Shown here: in pieces, positions 17,572 through 28,277 of the stretch
How the letters are laid out: every line of letters starts with the position of its first letter
How positions within the stretch are numbered: the stretch's first letter is position 1
Assembly (NCBI GenBank): GCA_010672165.1
Contig: JAAHHN010000017.1
Coordinates: forward strand, 1-54,450
Direction: 5' to 3'
Source of the DNA: Spirulina sp. SIO3F2
GTDB lineage: Bacteria; Cyanobacteriota; Cyanobacteriia; Cyanobacteriales; Spirulinaceae
DNA: 54,450 nucleotides
The notes under the pieces: model-generated
The model's input: only the letters and a program-made list of their open reading frames with translations
What the model was told of the DNA's origin: nothing
The model's database searches: none
Translations under genes and position numbers: made by a program

Positions 17572-17598
17572 TTGGAGGCTAGAAAGCGTTGGAGGCTA
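17572..17598 (+). promoter_or_regulatory. Duplicated Shine-Dalgarno-like motif at the start of the glycosidase gene
   Basis: TTGGAGGCTA occurs at 17572-17581 and again at 17589-17598. The first copy puts GGAGG about ten bases before the TTG codon at 17589. The second copy contains that TTG and could also serve a GTG at 17610. The duplication makes the true start ambiguous. Confidence 0.4.
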
Positions 17599-20357
17599 AG
17601 AAGATAGTAGTGGCTGGGTGGCAGCAACAATTCGCTGGAATAGGGGCGATAGTAATACGTTCGACGGTAATCGGCTCAGCAGCAATGAGCACAATGCTTA
17701 GTTTTGGCTGGAGAATGCCAGGGAGCGCCGCATCCCAGGAACTGCCCCTAGTCGTCGTGCAAGCCGCACCCATCCAGCAATGGTCAAATCTCACAGCGCG
17801 TCTTGAGCAAACTCCGTGGCAATATTGCACAGTGACGCCTCAACCCGAAACCTGGCCCACACCGCAACCCAATCAAGGCCTGGTGCTGTTTAATCTCAAG
17901 ACGCTAGAAGAGAACCAAGTTGCCCAGATTGAACAATGGCTGCAAGCGGGTGGTCAGGTTATTGTGACCGGGGCAACAGGGACGCTCAGTTCTGAGTCAG
18001 CGCGATCGCGCCTCCAAGCTCTCCTCGGTAGCACCTGGGCCTTTCCCCTCCCAGGGGCAGCATCGCTGGTTCCCCTGCCTGCTACACCAGTTGAAGCCGT
18101 GACAACATCAGCAGAATTAGCTTATCCCCTCGGTGGTGCAACCCTGTTGCCAACCCACGACCAAGCCCAGGTGCTGGCCCAATGGCAAGCCCCTCGACCG
18201 ACGCCTGCGATTATTGCCACCGACCAAACCGCTCACCTGGGTTGGCAATGGGGCGCAGATGCGATCGCTGGGGCCGAGACGGATATTGCTGGGTTGCAAC
18301 AGATTATTGAAAAACAAGGGATTGCGGTTCAAATCCGTCAAGGGGAAAACAGCGGTGATGCTTGTCCACTGACTACACTTGAACCGGACAAGCCACCCCC
18401 AACAACGGCATCTGGACAGACTGTTGTGGAACAGGGCAATGCGGCGATCGCCACCAAGCAAATTACTGCCCCCCTTGCACCTGCCCCGCAACCAGTGATG
18501 GTTGCTCAAATGCCCCTGGCGCCGATTCCAAATTCTCCAGCTACCCCCGATGCTCCCAGCCCAATTGCGCAACCCAGCATTTCCCAGCGTGAATTAGCCC
18601 AATTGCTGGCAGCAGCCCCCAGCAATTTGCGCCAACGCTACACCCATCTCAATCAGTTAATTAATCGCTACGAGAGTGCGGTGATTGCAGTCGAGTCTCA
18701 CCATAACCCGTCTGACCGTCAGACTTTTGTGGAAACGGTTGAGAACTTGGGGGAATCAGAGGCAGACATTCCTCCCTTACCTCCAGGCTTGCAGCAAGTG
18801 CGCCAGGAGACCGCCCAACTGGTTCGCTGGCTTGCCAATCAGGACTATGACCAAGTCAACACCGGCATTCAGCGCCTAGAGCGTTTGATTTGGCAGCAAT
18901 ATCCCATTGAGCAGCCTGTGAGTTACCCTGCCAGCCGGGCGATTTGGCTCGATCGCGGCACCATTGTCCGCACCCGCTCAGAACGGGAACTCGCACGTAT
19001 CTTTAACCGCCTGGCGGATGCGGGGATTAACACGGTTTTTTTTGAAACCCTCAATGCCAGTTATCCGATTTACCCCAGTCGAGTTGCGCCCGAACAGAAC
19101 CCCCTAACGCAGGGTTGGGACCCCCTGGCCGCTGCGGTCAAACTGGCCCATGAGCGAGGCATGGAACTCCATGCTTGGGTTTGGATTTTTGCCGCAGCCA
19201 ATCAGCGGCACAATGCGATCTTGGGTCAACCCCCAGAATATCTGGGGCCAGTGTTGAGTCGTCACCCCGACTGGGCCATGCTCGATCGCCAGGGCGATGC
19301 TTTCCACCCCAACACTCGTAAGGCGTTCTACGACCCGGCGAATCCCGAGCTACGCCGCTATCTGCTGGATATTGTGGATGAAATTGCCACTGAATATGAT
19401 GTCGATGGCATCCAACTCGACTATATCCGCTATCCCTTCCAAGATCCCCGCACCGATCTTACCTTTGGTTATGGTATTGCGGCCCGCCGGCAGTTCTATC
19501 AGCAAACCGGAGTTGACCCCGCCACGATCCGCCCGACAGATGGCCGGTGGCGACAATGGACTAACTTCCGGATGGCCCAGGTCAGTCAGTTTGTTGAGGC
19601 AGCCGCCACCTTACTACAGGAGCAACACCCGGATGTATTGCTCTCAGCAGCAGTGTTCCCTTTCCCAGCCCAAGAACGCCTTGTTAAGCTTCAACAGAAT
19701 TGGGAGGTTTGGCTTGATCAAGATTATCTCGACTTCTTGGTGCCGATGACCTACGCCAAGAGCACCACAGAATTTGATACGCTCACTGCCCCGGTTTTAA
19801 ATCAAGGGGGGCGCAGCAGCACCCTACTTTTGCCGGGGATTCGGATCTTGCAGTTGCCCACGGTGGGGACGTTGGATCAGCTCCAACATCTCCAGGATCG
19901 CGCCACAGGGGGCTATGCATTGTTTGCAGCAGAAAACCTTAGCTTGACGCTCCAGAATAGTTTGCAGGGTCGCCATGGTCGCCAAACTGCCCAGACCAAT
20001 GAGCCGATCGCCCACCGTCAGCCTCTGGCCACAGCATTGGCTCGGTATCAGGCACTCCAGAATGAATGGCAATATTGGGTGGCGCATCAGCAATTGGCTG
20101 TCGAGCAACCCACCCTGACAGAGTGGGCTAACCAAGCCGCTCTATTAGAAGCAAAGTTGGCAACGGCCAGCCAGTCGCCTTCTGAGTCCAATCTACGGAG
20201 CGCCCAACGCCAACTCAGGCAATTTGAGCAGCAGTTCGATCGTTGGCTGGCTCCTGTTGCCCAAGACTCGCCCTATCGCGTGCAGGTTTGGCAAAATCGC
20301 CTAGCGGGGATTGACCAGCTGCTGCGCTATGGCCAGCGGCGAGGAAATAGGGGCTAG
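17589..20357 (+). CDS. GHL10-type glycoside hydrolase-like protein (DUF187), exported
   Basis: 922 residues from a TTG. Three parts are visible. An N-terminal region of about 290 residues includes QIEQWLQAGGQVIVTGATG, resembling a GATase-like Rossmann segment. A Pro-rich linker follows (to about 390). The conserved (beta/alpha)8 glycosidase-like domain spans about 448-730, with SRAIWLDRGT, AGINTVFFETLN, GMELHAWVW and DVDGIQLDYIRYPFQ, where the Asp and acidic residues are the likely active site. A helical tail ends the protein. Relatives act on cell-wall or exopolysaccharide glycans, but the substrate is unknown. Export is likely, yet the signal peptide is not clean and the start is uncertain. 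A MITE-like copy begins four bases after the stop. Confidence 0.85.
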   Translation: MEAKKIVVAGWQQQFAGIGAIVIRSTVIGSAAMSTMLSFGWRMPGSAASQELPLVVVQAAPIQQWSNLTARLEQTPWQYCTVTPQPETWPTPQPNQGLVLFNLKTLEENQVAQIEQWLQAGGQVIVTGATGTLSSESARSRLQALLGSTWAFPLPGAASLVPLPATPVEAVTTSAELAYPLGGATLLPTHDQAQVLAQWQAPRPTPAIIATDQTAHLGWQWGADAIAGAETDIAGLQQIIEKQGIAVQIRQGENSGDACPLTTLEPDKPPPTTASGQTVVEQGNAAIATKQITAPLAPAPQPVMVAQMPLAPIPNSPATPDAPSPIAQPSISQRELAQLLAAAPSNLRQRYTHLNQLINRYESAVIAVESHHNPSDRQTFVETVENLGESEADIPPLPPGLQQVRQETAQLVRWLANQDYDQVNTGIQRLERLIWQQYPIEQPVSYPASRAIWLDRGTIVRTRSERELARIFNRLADAGINTVFFETLNASYPIYPSRVAPEQNPLTQGWDPLAAAVKLAHERGMELHAWVWIFAAANQRHNAILGQPPEYLGPVLSRHPDWAMLDRQGDAFHPNTRKAFYDPANPELRRYLLDIVDEIATEYDVDGIQLDYIRYPFQDPRTDLTFGYGIAARRQFYQQTGVDPATIRPTDGRWRQWTNFRMAQVSQFVEAAATLLQEQHPDVLLSAAVFPFPAQERLVKLQQNWEVWLDQDYLDFLVPMTYAKSTTEFDTLTAPVLNQGGRSSTLLLPGIRILQLPTVGTLDQLQHLQDRATGGYALFAAENLSLTLQNSLQGRHGRQTAQTNEPIAHRQPLATALARYQALQNEWQYWVAHQQLAVEQPTLTEWANQAALLEAKLATASQSPSESNLRSAQRQLRQFEQQFDRWLAPVAQDSPYRVQVWQNRLAGIDQLLRYGQRRGNRG

Positions 20358-20360
20358 GGG

Positions 20361-20496
20361 TTAGGGGCTGTCGTCAGTTAGATCTCAAACTCTTGCGATG
20401 ACTGACTTACAGCCCCTCTCTCTGTTTTAGAGGTTGGGCGCTCTATCCCTTGTCTCATAAATAAGGTTTCTAGTGTTAACTGACGATACGCCCTAA
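20361..20496 (+). mobile_element. MITE-like element, copy 2 (136 bp)
   Basis: The left end TTAGGGGCTGTCGTCAGTTA and the right end TAACTGACGATACGCCCTAA form inverted repeats matching at 17 of 20. Internal sequence (CAAACTCTTGC.ATGACTGACTTACAGCCCC and AAGGTTTCT) is shared with copy 1. About 27 bp extra in the middle are shared with copy 3 (GGGCGCTCTATCCC). It lies directly behind the glycosidase stop codon. Confidence 0.78.
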
Positions 20497-20669
20497 CCTG
20501 CTTTATTCACGACAATTTTGAAAAATTGCTGAAAGCTTCTTCTGAGGAGCACTTTAGCGATTTGCTCAAAAAACAGTGCGTTTTTTGGGCTGTCTAGCCA
20601 GTACGGATTACAACGGCTGGCGAATAATTCAGCAATGCCCTTCCTAAAAGCTGCTTTGCAGATTTGATA
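20497..20669. other. Intergenic region between convergent genes
   Basis: No gene. CAAAAAACAGTGCGTTTTTTG (around 20570-20590) is a near-palindrome of A and T runs that could form a small two-sided hairpin. Otherwise nothing is recognised. Confidence 0.35.
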
Positions 20670-21644
20670 TCAGTTATGGGAGGGAAAAACTAACGTTACA
20701 ACCAGCGGCAAATGATCTGAACCGATCGTGGGGCCAAGACGACGGTCTTGCACCGATAATGTGGGTGCATGGATGCAATGGTCAATCGGAATGCTGAAAC
20801 CATTCGGCAAACTTGCTGGCCAAGTATTCTGCCAGCCCCAACCCACCAAAGAATCAACCAGACCAGTGGTCTTCAGCAGACGACGAAAGTTTAATGACCA
20901 CGGAGTTGCATTAAAATCCCCCAGCGCGATTGCATTCGGCTGTGCGGCCAACCAATCAGCCACTGCGGCGAATTCCTCCTGCTGAAACATGGCGGTTTGG
21001 GCATTGCGGGGGCGGGTGGTGTGGAGCCCCAGGAACGTGATCGGGGTCTGTTGCCAGCGCAGACGAGCGACGATCATCGGACGAGATGACCCTTCTGGGA
21101 AATGTCGAATTTCGGTTTGAACAGAGGGGAGGGGCTGACGGGGTGAATACGTTTGCAAGAGTGCCACACCATGGGAATTTGCCCGAGGCTCGGCAATCAA
21201 GACCTCGTAACTGGGAAGATCGTGGCGAATACGGTCTAGCCACTCTGGTGTCACTTCCTGGAGCCAGAGCCAATCAGCTTGGGTTTGCTCCAGAAACGCG
21301 ATCGCTTTCTCTGGTGTGGGGTTTTCTCGCGCGAGGTTGAGGTGAACTAGTGTAAAGCTATTGGCAGTGGGAATGACGGGGATGGCGATCGGTAGCCAAT
21401 AACTTGGCCCGATCAGCAACACGTTCAGAATCAGCGGCAGCCCCCAAAGCCACCGCCACCAACGCCGGGTCAGCGTTGCCCAGAGCAATACAGGTAGTAG
21501 GGCTAAACAATATTGAGGGCGAGGATGTTCCAGAAGCCCTAGCAACCAATGCCAAGGAGCCAAGAGGCTGAGAAGGCTTAGGAGGGTGGCGATCGCTGCC
21601 AACCCTTCAAGACTCCATTGCCACAGTATTGGTTTAAGCTGCAT
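20670..21644 (-). CDS. Endonuclease/exonuclease/phosphatase family protein, membrane-anchored
   Basis: 324 residues. Two or three N-terminal transmembrane helices (about 12-85) precede an EEP domain (about 98-320). Catalytic motifs in order are VHLNLARENP (Asn), WLQEVTPEW (metal-binding Glu), FLGLHTTRP (His), ALGDFNATPW (Asp-x-Asn), SIPIDHCIH and IGSDHLPLV (Asp-His pair). Cyanobacterial and actinobacterial proteins of this layout are membrane-bound with an extracytoplasmic nuclease or phosphodiesterase domain. The substrate is not predictable. It lies on the same strand as heme oxygenase with an 85-bp gap. Confidence 0.88.
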   Translation of the reverse strand: MQLKPILWQWSLEGLAAIATLLSLLSLLAPWHWLLGLLEHPRPQYCLALLPVLLWATLTRRWWRWLWGLPLILNVLLIGPSYWLPIAIPVIPTANSFTLVHLNLARENPTPEKAIAFLEQTQADWLWLQEVTPEWLDRIRHDLPSYEVLIAEPRANSHGVALLQTYSPRQPLPSVQTEIRHFPEGSSRPMIVARLRWQQTPITFLGLHTTRPRNAQTAMFQQEEFAAVADWLAAQPNAIALGDFNATPWSLNFRRLLKTTGLVDSLVGWGWQNTWPASLPNGFSIPIDHCIHAPTLSVQDRRLGPTIGSDHLPLVVTLVFPSHN

Positions 21645-21729
21645 CCCGAAATCTCCACAGAAAAAGACGGTGACCTCTAAAATTCAGACCACCGCCCTAA
21701 CAATGAATTATTCCCAAAGCAAAGGCTAA

Positions 21730-22449
21730 CTAGCTCGCAGCCAAATTTCCTTCTGTGCTGCCCCGGCTGCGACGGCGGGTGAGAGAGTTAAAGAGCATGG
21801 TGCCGATCGCCTTGATCAGATTGCCTTCCAGCTCATCAAACATCCGCATATTCAGCTTGAAGGAATCATTGGCTTCTTCTACGATCGCCTCAGCGGTTGC
21901 TTGGTCGATGGGCAATGAATCCATTGCTTGACGATAGTTGTCTTTGAAGGCCTTCTCGTCAGGAATTTCAGGGAACTCATAGAAAGCTGTTCCTTCGCCT
22001 TCTTCGAGTTTCATTGCAGTTTGGGCAATTTTCTTGAGGATTTGTCCACCGGAGAGATCACCCATATAGCGGGTGTAAAGATGCGCTAACAACAGCTCTG
22101 GACGATCCTTGGAAATATTGTGGATTTGGTCGACGTATTCTTGACCCACTGGCGAGAGCTGGATCTCGGAGCGCCATTGGGAACCGTAGTAGAATTGCAA
22201 ATCTTGTTCTAGGGTAGCTTTACGGTTTAACTCGGGGAAGTAGACCTTAGAAATCACAGGATGATCCTTGAGGCGCTCCATCTCTTCTTCCATTGCGCTA
22301 TAGACGTAATAGAAGTTGGCCGTCAGCTTACGATAGGAATTTTTTTCAACAACGCCCCGCAGGAAACACTTAATAAAGCCCATATTCTCTGCCATGGTAT
22401 GGGCTTTCTTGGTGCCTTCGCGCAGCATCGTAGCTAAATTAACACTCAT
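21730..22449 (-). CDS. ho1: Heme oxygenase (biliverdin-forming), HO1 type
   Basis: 239 residues, the usual length for cyanobacterial HO1. The proximal heme ligand is His17 (TKKAHTMAENM). The distal-helix GDLSGGQ motif (in YMGDLSGGQILKKIA) gives the flexible glycines over the heme, and FYYVYSAMEEEM is characteristic. It opens heme to biliverdin IX-alpha with ferredoxin as electron donor, the first step to phycobilins and phytochrome chromophores. A 12-bp perfect palindrome lies 45 bp upstream of the ATG. No pcyA or phycobiliprotein gene is in the window. Confidence 0.97.
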   Translation of the reverse strand: MSVNLATMLREGTKKAHTMAENMGFIKCFLRGVVEKNSYRKLTANFYYVYSAMEEEMERLKDHPVISKVYFPELNRKATLEQDLQFYYGSQWRSEIQLSPVGQEYVDQIHNISKDRPELLLAHLYTRYMGDLSGGQILKKIAQTAMKLEEGEGTAFYEFPEIPDEKAFKDNYRQAMDSLPIDQATAEAIVEEANDSFKLNMRMFDELEGNLIKAIGTMLFNSLTRRRSRGSTEGNLAAS

Positions 22450-22493
22450 CTCTAGATATCCTGCTTTATGATTTAAAATTTTTTAGTCGAAAG

Positions 22494-22505
22494 CTAATGC
22501 ATTAG
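22494..22505. promoter_or_regulatory. 12-bp palindrome upstream of heme oxygenase
   Basis: CTAATGCATTAG is a perfect palindrome 45-56 bp before the ho1 start codon. The position suits an operator. No known regulator is assigned. Confidence 0.35.
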
Positions 22506-22709
22506 TTTGATAGCGTAATCTGATTTGCTACCCAGTCATGTTAAGAATCGTTACGGGTAAGCCGAGTTCAACACCGTCCTGAATGCAGCACCGATCATTA
22601 ACCTTTTATCCAAATCATTGCAACTACTTAATAGAAGACCCTTGCAGTCAGGAATTCTCGATACAACAGTTGGTGTTACATATCTACACGTACAGCCAAT
22701 AGGTTTAAG

Positions 22710-23999
22710 ATGAGTGATTCGATTGTTGAACTGGTAAATGAACTGCCTCAGGGTGGCTTAACAGTGCGAGTTCTGAAGGCATTGGACTTTGTTGCACCGG
22801 GAACCTGGCACCAAACGGATGACTTTGATGATCTCATCACCCAAGTCACAGGCGCTAGCGATCGCGCCACAATCGATCGCGTTCGTCAAAAGGCCGATCA
22901 ACTCTACAAAGCCAAAGATACGCCCTACTCGTTCTGTGTGCGCCTCTATCGCACGATCGACAAGACTGACTCCGCGATCGGTATGGCTGCGATGGCCAAT
23001 AAGGTGGGCGAGAAGGTCAAGTTCCTCTCGGTGCTTAATAAGCTCACCCCCAAAGCGGATAACCTCCAAGCGTTTGATCTTGTGCTTAAGATCGCGGTGG
23101 AATTGGTGGTGTTCAGTAAGCTCAATGGGATTTCGCCTAACCCCGCTAAGTTTGCGAAAGCGTTGGGGGAAACCTATAGCGGTGCATCCTTGACCCGGAT
23201 GGTGACACTAGTTTGCATTGATGGTTTGTTGCCATTGGGGCCGGAGTTTATCAACAAGGTGCAAGAGATCCTCAGTGAGTCGGATGGCAAGAGTGCCTCA
23301 AAAAACAGTGCGTTTAAGACAATGGGTACGTTTATCCCCGGTGGTGAAAGCTCAGATAAGCTCTCATTTGTGAAAAACGGCTTTGACTCTGCTTCGGATT
23401 GGATGGGGGGTCTCGTTGAACGCACCCATATCAATCCCAGCCAAATTCTTTCCAGCGTGGCGAAGTTTATCGATTCGGCCGATGGCAAGATGGACTTTGT
23501 GGCGGCGTTTTTAGATCAAGCCACGAACTATTTTGAGCACACGGGGATTATCACGGTGGCCACCCATGTAATCAAAGAGGCGCACAAAGAAGTGGGTCAA
23601 TTGCCACCTGCGGCGACCCCAGTTGCACCCGCACCGCGATCGGTCGCTCCAGCGGTTGCAGCAGCAACCACTGCCACAGCGGCAGGTTTTGCAGCGGTTG
23701 CAGCAGCCCCCACACCTCCATCCATGCAGCCCCAGCCCGTGCAAACCTCGATTCCTCCCGAGCGGATTGGTGCGGATGGCCAGTTTAATCAAAGCGGTTT
23801 GGCTCAGCGAGTGATTTTGGCGTTCAAGAGCGATCCGAGTCTCTCCGGAATGACAAACCTCTATGCAGCACAAGCGGGTTCGAAGGTCGTGCTTAAGGGT
23901 CGTGTGCCGTCGCAGCAGCTTTATAACCGGGCGGTGCAGTTAGCGAAGGTGCAGCAGGGTTGTACAGAGGTGGATGCCAGTCAGTTAGCGATCGGTTAA
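22710..23999 (+). CDS. Conserved cyanobacterial protein with C-terminal BON-like domain
   Basis: 429 residues. The N-terminal about 300 residues are helical, with a patch VRLYRTIDKTDSAIGMAAMANKVGEKV, and belong to no family I can name. An Ala/Pro/Thr-rich linker follows (about 303-350). The last 70 residues (LAQRVILAFKSDPSLSG, then GSKVVLKGRVPSQQLYNRAVQLA) have the strand-helix pattern of a BON domain, which usually binds lipid or sits in envelope proteins. There is no signal peptide, so it is probably cytosolic or peripheral. It is a single gene, divergent from ho1 with 260 bp between. Confidence 0.72.
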   Translation: MSDSIVELVNELPQGGLTVRVLKALDFVAPGTWHQTDDFDDLITQVTGASDRATIDRVRQKADQLYKAKDTPYSFCVRLYRTIDKTDSAIGMAAMANKVGEKVKFLSVLNKLTPKADNLQAFDLVLKIAVELVVFSKLNGISPNPAKFAKALGETYSGASLTRMVTLVCIDGLLPLGPEFINKVQEILSESDGKSASKNSAFKTMGTFIPGGESSDKLSFVKNGFDSASDWMGGLVERTHINPSQILSSVAKFIDSADGKMDFVAAFLDQATNYFEHTGIITVATHVIKEAHKEVGQLPPAATPVAPAPRSVAPAVAAATTATAAGFAAVAAAPTPPSMQPQPVQTSIPPERIGADGQFNQSGLAQRVILAFKSDPSLSGMTNLYAAQAGSKVVLKGRVPSQQLYNRAVQLAKVQQGCTEVDASQLAIG

Positions 24000-24086
24000 T
24001 GATTTAGCAAAGTGGGAAAAGGTCAGGGAAAAAGGCGTTTTTGTTTATCTCCTATCTTGTCTTGATCTTTTTCCTCTGGGTTTAAC

Positions 24087-24178
24087 CAAAGTGATTTTGC
24101 TAGGGGGCGGCGGTCATTGTGCTCAAAGTTTAGATTGCTCGGTTTGTCCCTACTGTAATGCCTCCTAAAATCACTTTG
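24087..24178. repeat. Long-armed inverted repeat (possible MITE or structured RNA)
   Basis: CAAAGTGATTTT (24087-24098) is exactly complementary to AAAATCACTTTG (24167-24178). Inside these arms AGGGGGC and GCCTCCT pair imperfectly. The 92-nt unit has no coding capacity and sits in the gap between two plus-strand genes. Confidence 0.5.
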
Positions 24179-24224
24179 ATTTGCCTAGGCAAGAATGGAT
24201 GGGCTTTTTTTAGAGTCTAAACGT

Positions 24225-24557
24225 ATGAAGAATAATAGTCAGTTACCTGAATACTTTCGTACAAGTGTCTTGGTCGGATGGGGCTTCTTATGGAATACAT
24301 TGTTTGGTGCTGCAATATGGATTAATAGAGGTATTGGTCAGTTACATGAACCTTTAGCTCAAAAGCTGGTAGGTGTGACCTTGTTGGGGACGAGTCTTTT
24401 TGCCTTATCTGTTTTGTTACTTCCTTTCGTTCGTGTGTGGGTGCTTCGTCCGGGGAAGCATATTAATCCTATACGAGCAGAACTTTGGTTCATAGTTGTG
24501 ATATCTGGAATCTTGGGAGTAGTAGAATTAAGTCCTCTAATACAAATTACTGACTAA
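24225..24557 (+). CDS. Small membrane protein of unknown function
   Basis: 110 residues from ATG 24225. An ATG at 24195 would add ten residues, and neither has a strong ribosome-binding site. Three hydrophobic segments are visible (about 14-35 VGWGFLWNTLFGAAIW, 50-75 LVGVTLLGTSLFALSVLLLPF and 88-105 LWFIVVISGILGVVEL). No family is recognised. Base composition is clearly more AT-rich than the neighbours, which suggests acquired DNA. Confidence 0.5.
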   Translation: MKNNSQLPEYFRTSVLVGWGFLWNTLFGAAIWINRGIGQLHEPLAQKLVGVTLLGTSLFALSVLLLPFVRVWVLRPGKHINPIRAELWFIVVISGILGVVELSPLIQITD

Positions 24558-24686
24558 TAATTTATAAGGTAGGCAAAATTAATACTCTCATAATTAAATA
24601 GTAAGATTATTAATATTTGCCCAAACAACACTCTGTGTTTAAGCACTATTGGTCACTTAATCTATGTACGTTAGAGGTGAGTTTAA

Positions 24687-25082
24687 TTGATTTGGCGTGA
24701 TGTGATTCTTAGCCTTTTACCTCCGAAAACTGGGTTGAGCAGAACTTTAGCTGAGGTATTTGATGTAGCGTATGAGCAAGTTGATGTTGTTGATTTGGTT
24801 AAAGATATTTCAGTAGAGTACTCAGTAAACTGCATTGTCTCGAAAGTATCGGGAACATTCCCCTGGCTTCTTTCGTTCTATCTCGATTTTGAAGTGAATG
24901 ATGATTTGAGTATTGTTGTAAGACTCTGTGCCGCTTTTTCCTGTGAAGCATTGATTAGCAATGATGAAAACCTAGATCCTTACCCAATGGTTTTGGTTAA
25001 CCAATCAATGGAGGCTCGTATTGTCAATATCGATCTGGAGCGCCTTGAGGAAGACGAAGCATATGTTGTCTGTGTAATGTAA
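24687..25082 (+). CDS. Small hypothetical protein
   Basis: 131 residues from a TTG at 24687 preceded by AGAGGTGAG, a good ribosome-binding site. An upstream ATG at 24664 runs into a stop. It is acidic and soluble, with alternating strands in the centre (VNCIVSKVSGTFPWLLSFYL, LSIVVRLCAAFSC) and an acidic end (LERLEEDEAYVVCVM). No family recognised. It could be an immunity-like or tail-fibre-unrelated orphan. It shares the AT-rich composition of the gene before it. Confidence 0.5.
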   Translation: MIWRDVILSLLPPKTGLSRTLAEVFDVAYEQVDVVDLVKDISVEYSVNCIVSKVSGTFPWLLSFYLDFEVNDDLSIVVRLCAAFSCEALISNDENLDPYPMVLVNQSMEARIVNIDLERLEEDEAYVVCVM

Positions 25083-25236
25083 TGACACAAAGCTTCCAGG
25101 TAGTTTCGGCAACTGCGTCAAAAAAACAGAATGATCGCCTCTCCCGAGCAGCCCCAATCTGAAGACTTCGCAAAACCGCCAAACAAGACAGCAAAACAAT
25201 CATCAACTTATCCAAGAGTCGCTAAACAACATTCTG

Positions 25237-27604
<2,368 letters not shown>

Positions 27605-27640
27605 CCCACTCACTGCCTTAAATTGCAAAAGAAAAAATAA

Positions 27641-28045
27641 TCATCTTGACCCCAACCAGGGAAACTCTGGTTGGGTGTTGCCGTCTCCCCAATACCCCTC
27701 AAAGCGAGAAAAATCCTCAGAAAAGCTCAACTCTAAGTCACCTGTTCCATATCTGTCTTGCCAAATGCAGTGCATAACCAAAGGCTCGAGTGATTGGCAT
27801 TGGGATAAGCTGCCGGGCACAACTTCCCCTTGCTCGTTCATTGTGTACCGTCCTTCTACAACGCCCGCTTCATTACGTTGAAATTCTGTAATCCCAGACA
27901 GGAATTCGCCTGCGCCCCAGATTTCGCTTTGATAAACCCCTAGAATTTGCAATTCCCAGTTTGCTGAGAATTCAGCCTTAGCTATTGGCACATTGCTCAG
28001 GAGCAGCATTGTGGCGGTAGAACCGATAATTGACGCGATTCTCAT
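27641..28045 (-). CDS. Small secreted protein of unknown function
   Basis: 134 residues with a signal peptide (about 1-24, ending PIAKA). The mature domain has EGRYTMNEQGEVVPGSLSQC, MHCIWQDRYGTGDLELSFS and FSRFEGYWGDG. It reads as a small beta-rich domain with two cysteines, of a type often seen in cyanobacterial periplasmic proteins where a ligand-free sheet ends in a GYWG motif. No assigned function. It is convergent with the Uma2 gene. Confidence 0.65.
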   Translation of the reverse strand: MRIASIIGSTATMLLLSNVPIAKAEFSANWELQILGVYQSEIWGAGEFLSGITEFQRNEAGVVEGRYTMNEQGEVVPGSLSQCQSLEPLVMHCIWQDRYGTGDLELSFSEDFSRFEGYWGDGNTQPEFPWLGSR

Positions 28046-28237
28046 CTTGCTTCTTTATCTTTTGTTATTTTGCGAACCTGACCATCCTATTGCGCTGTGG
28101 TGATCGTACCCCATTGCCACACGACAAACCCTCGTCCACATCGTCCTCTAAGCAACCCAGAAAATGCACAAAAATCAATCCCGACTAATTTAGTCCGGTT
28201 TGGATTACAATGCTAAAATCGATTCAATAACACCCGC

Positions 28238-28255
28238 TCTGACCGTCTGGTCAGA
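28238..28255. promoter_or_regulatory. Palindrome upstream of moeB, candidate operator
   Basis: TCTGACCGTCTGGTCAGA forms two 7-bp arms around GTCT and ends 22 bp before the moeB start codon. The position would let a bound repressor block transcription or initiation. Confidence 0.4.
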
Positions 28256-28277
28256 CAATTTGTAAACCGAACTGGTT

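Noticed and set aside
25005-25215. Two overlapping minus-strand frames between the AT-rich orphan and pyrG
   Set aside because: One overlaps the orphan gene end, neither has a ribosome-binding site, and no homology is recognisable.
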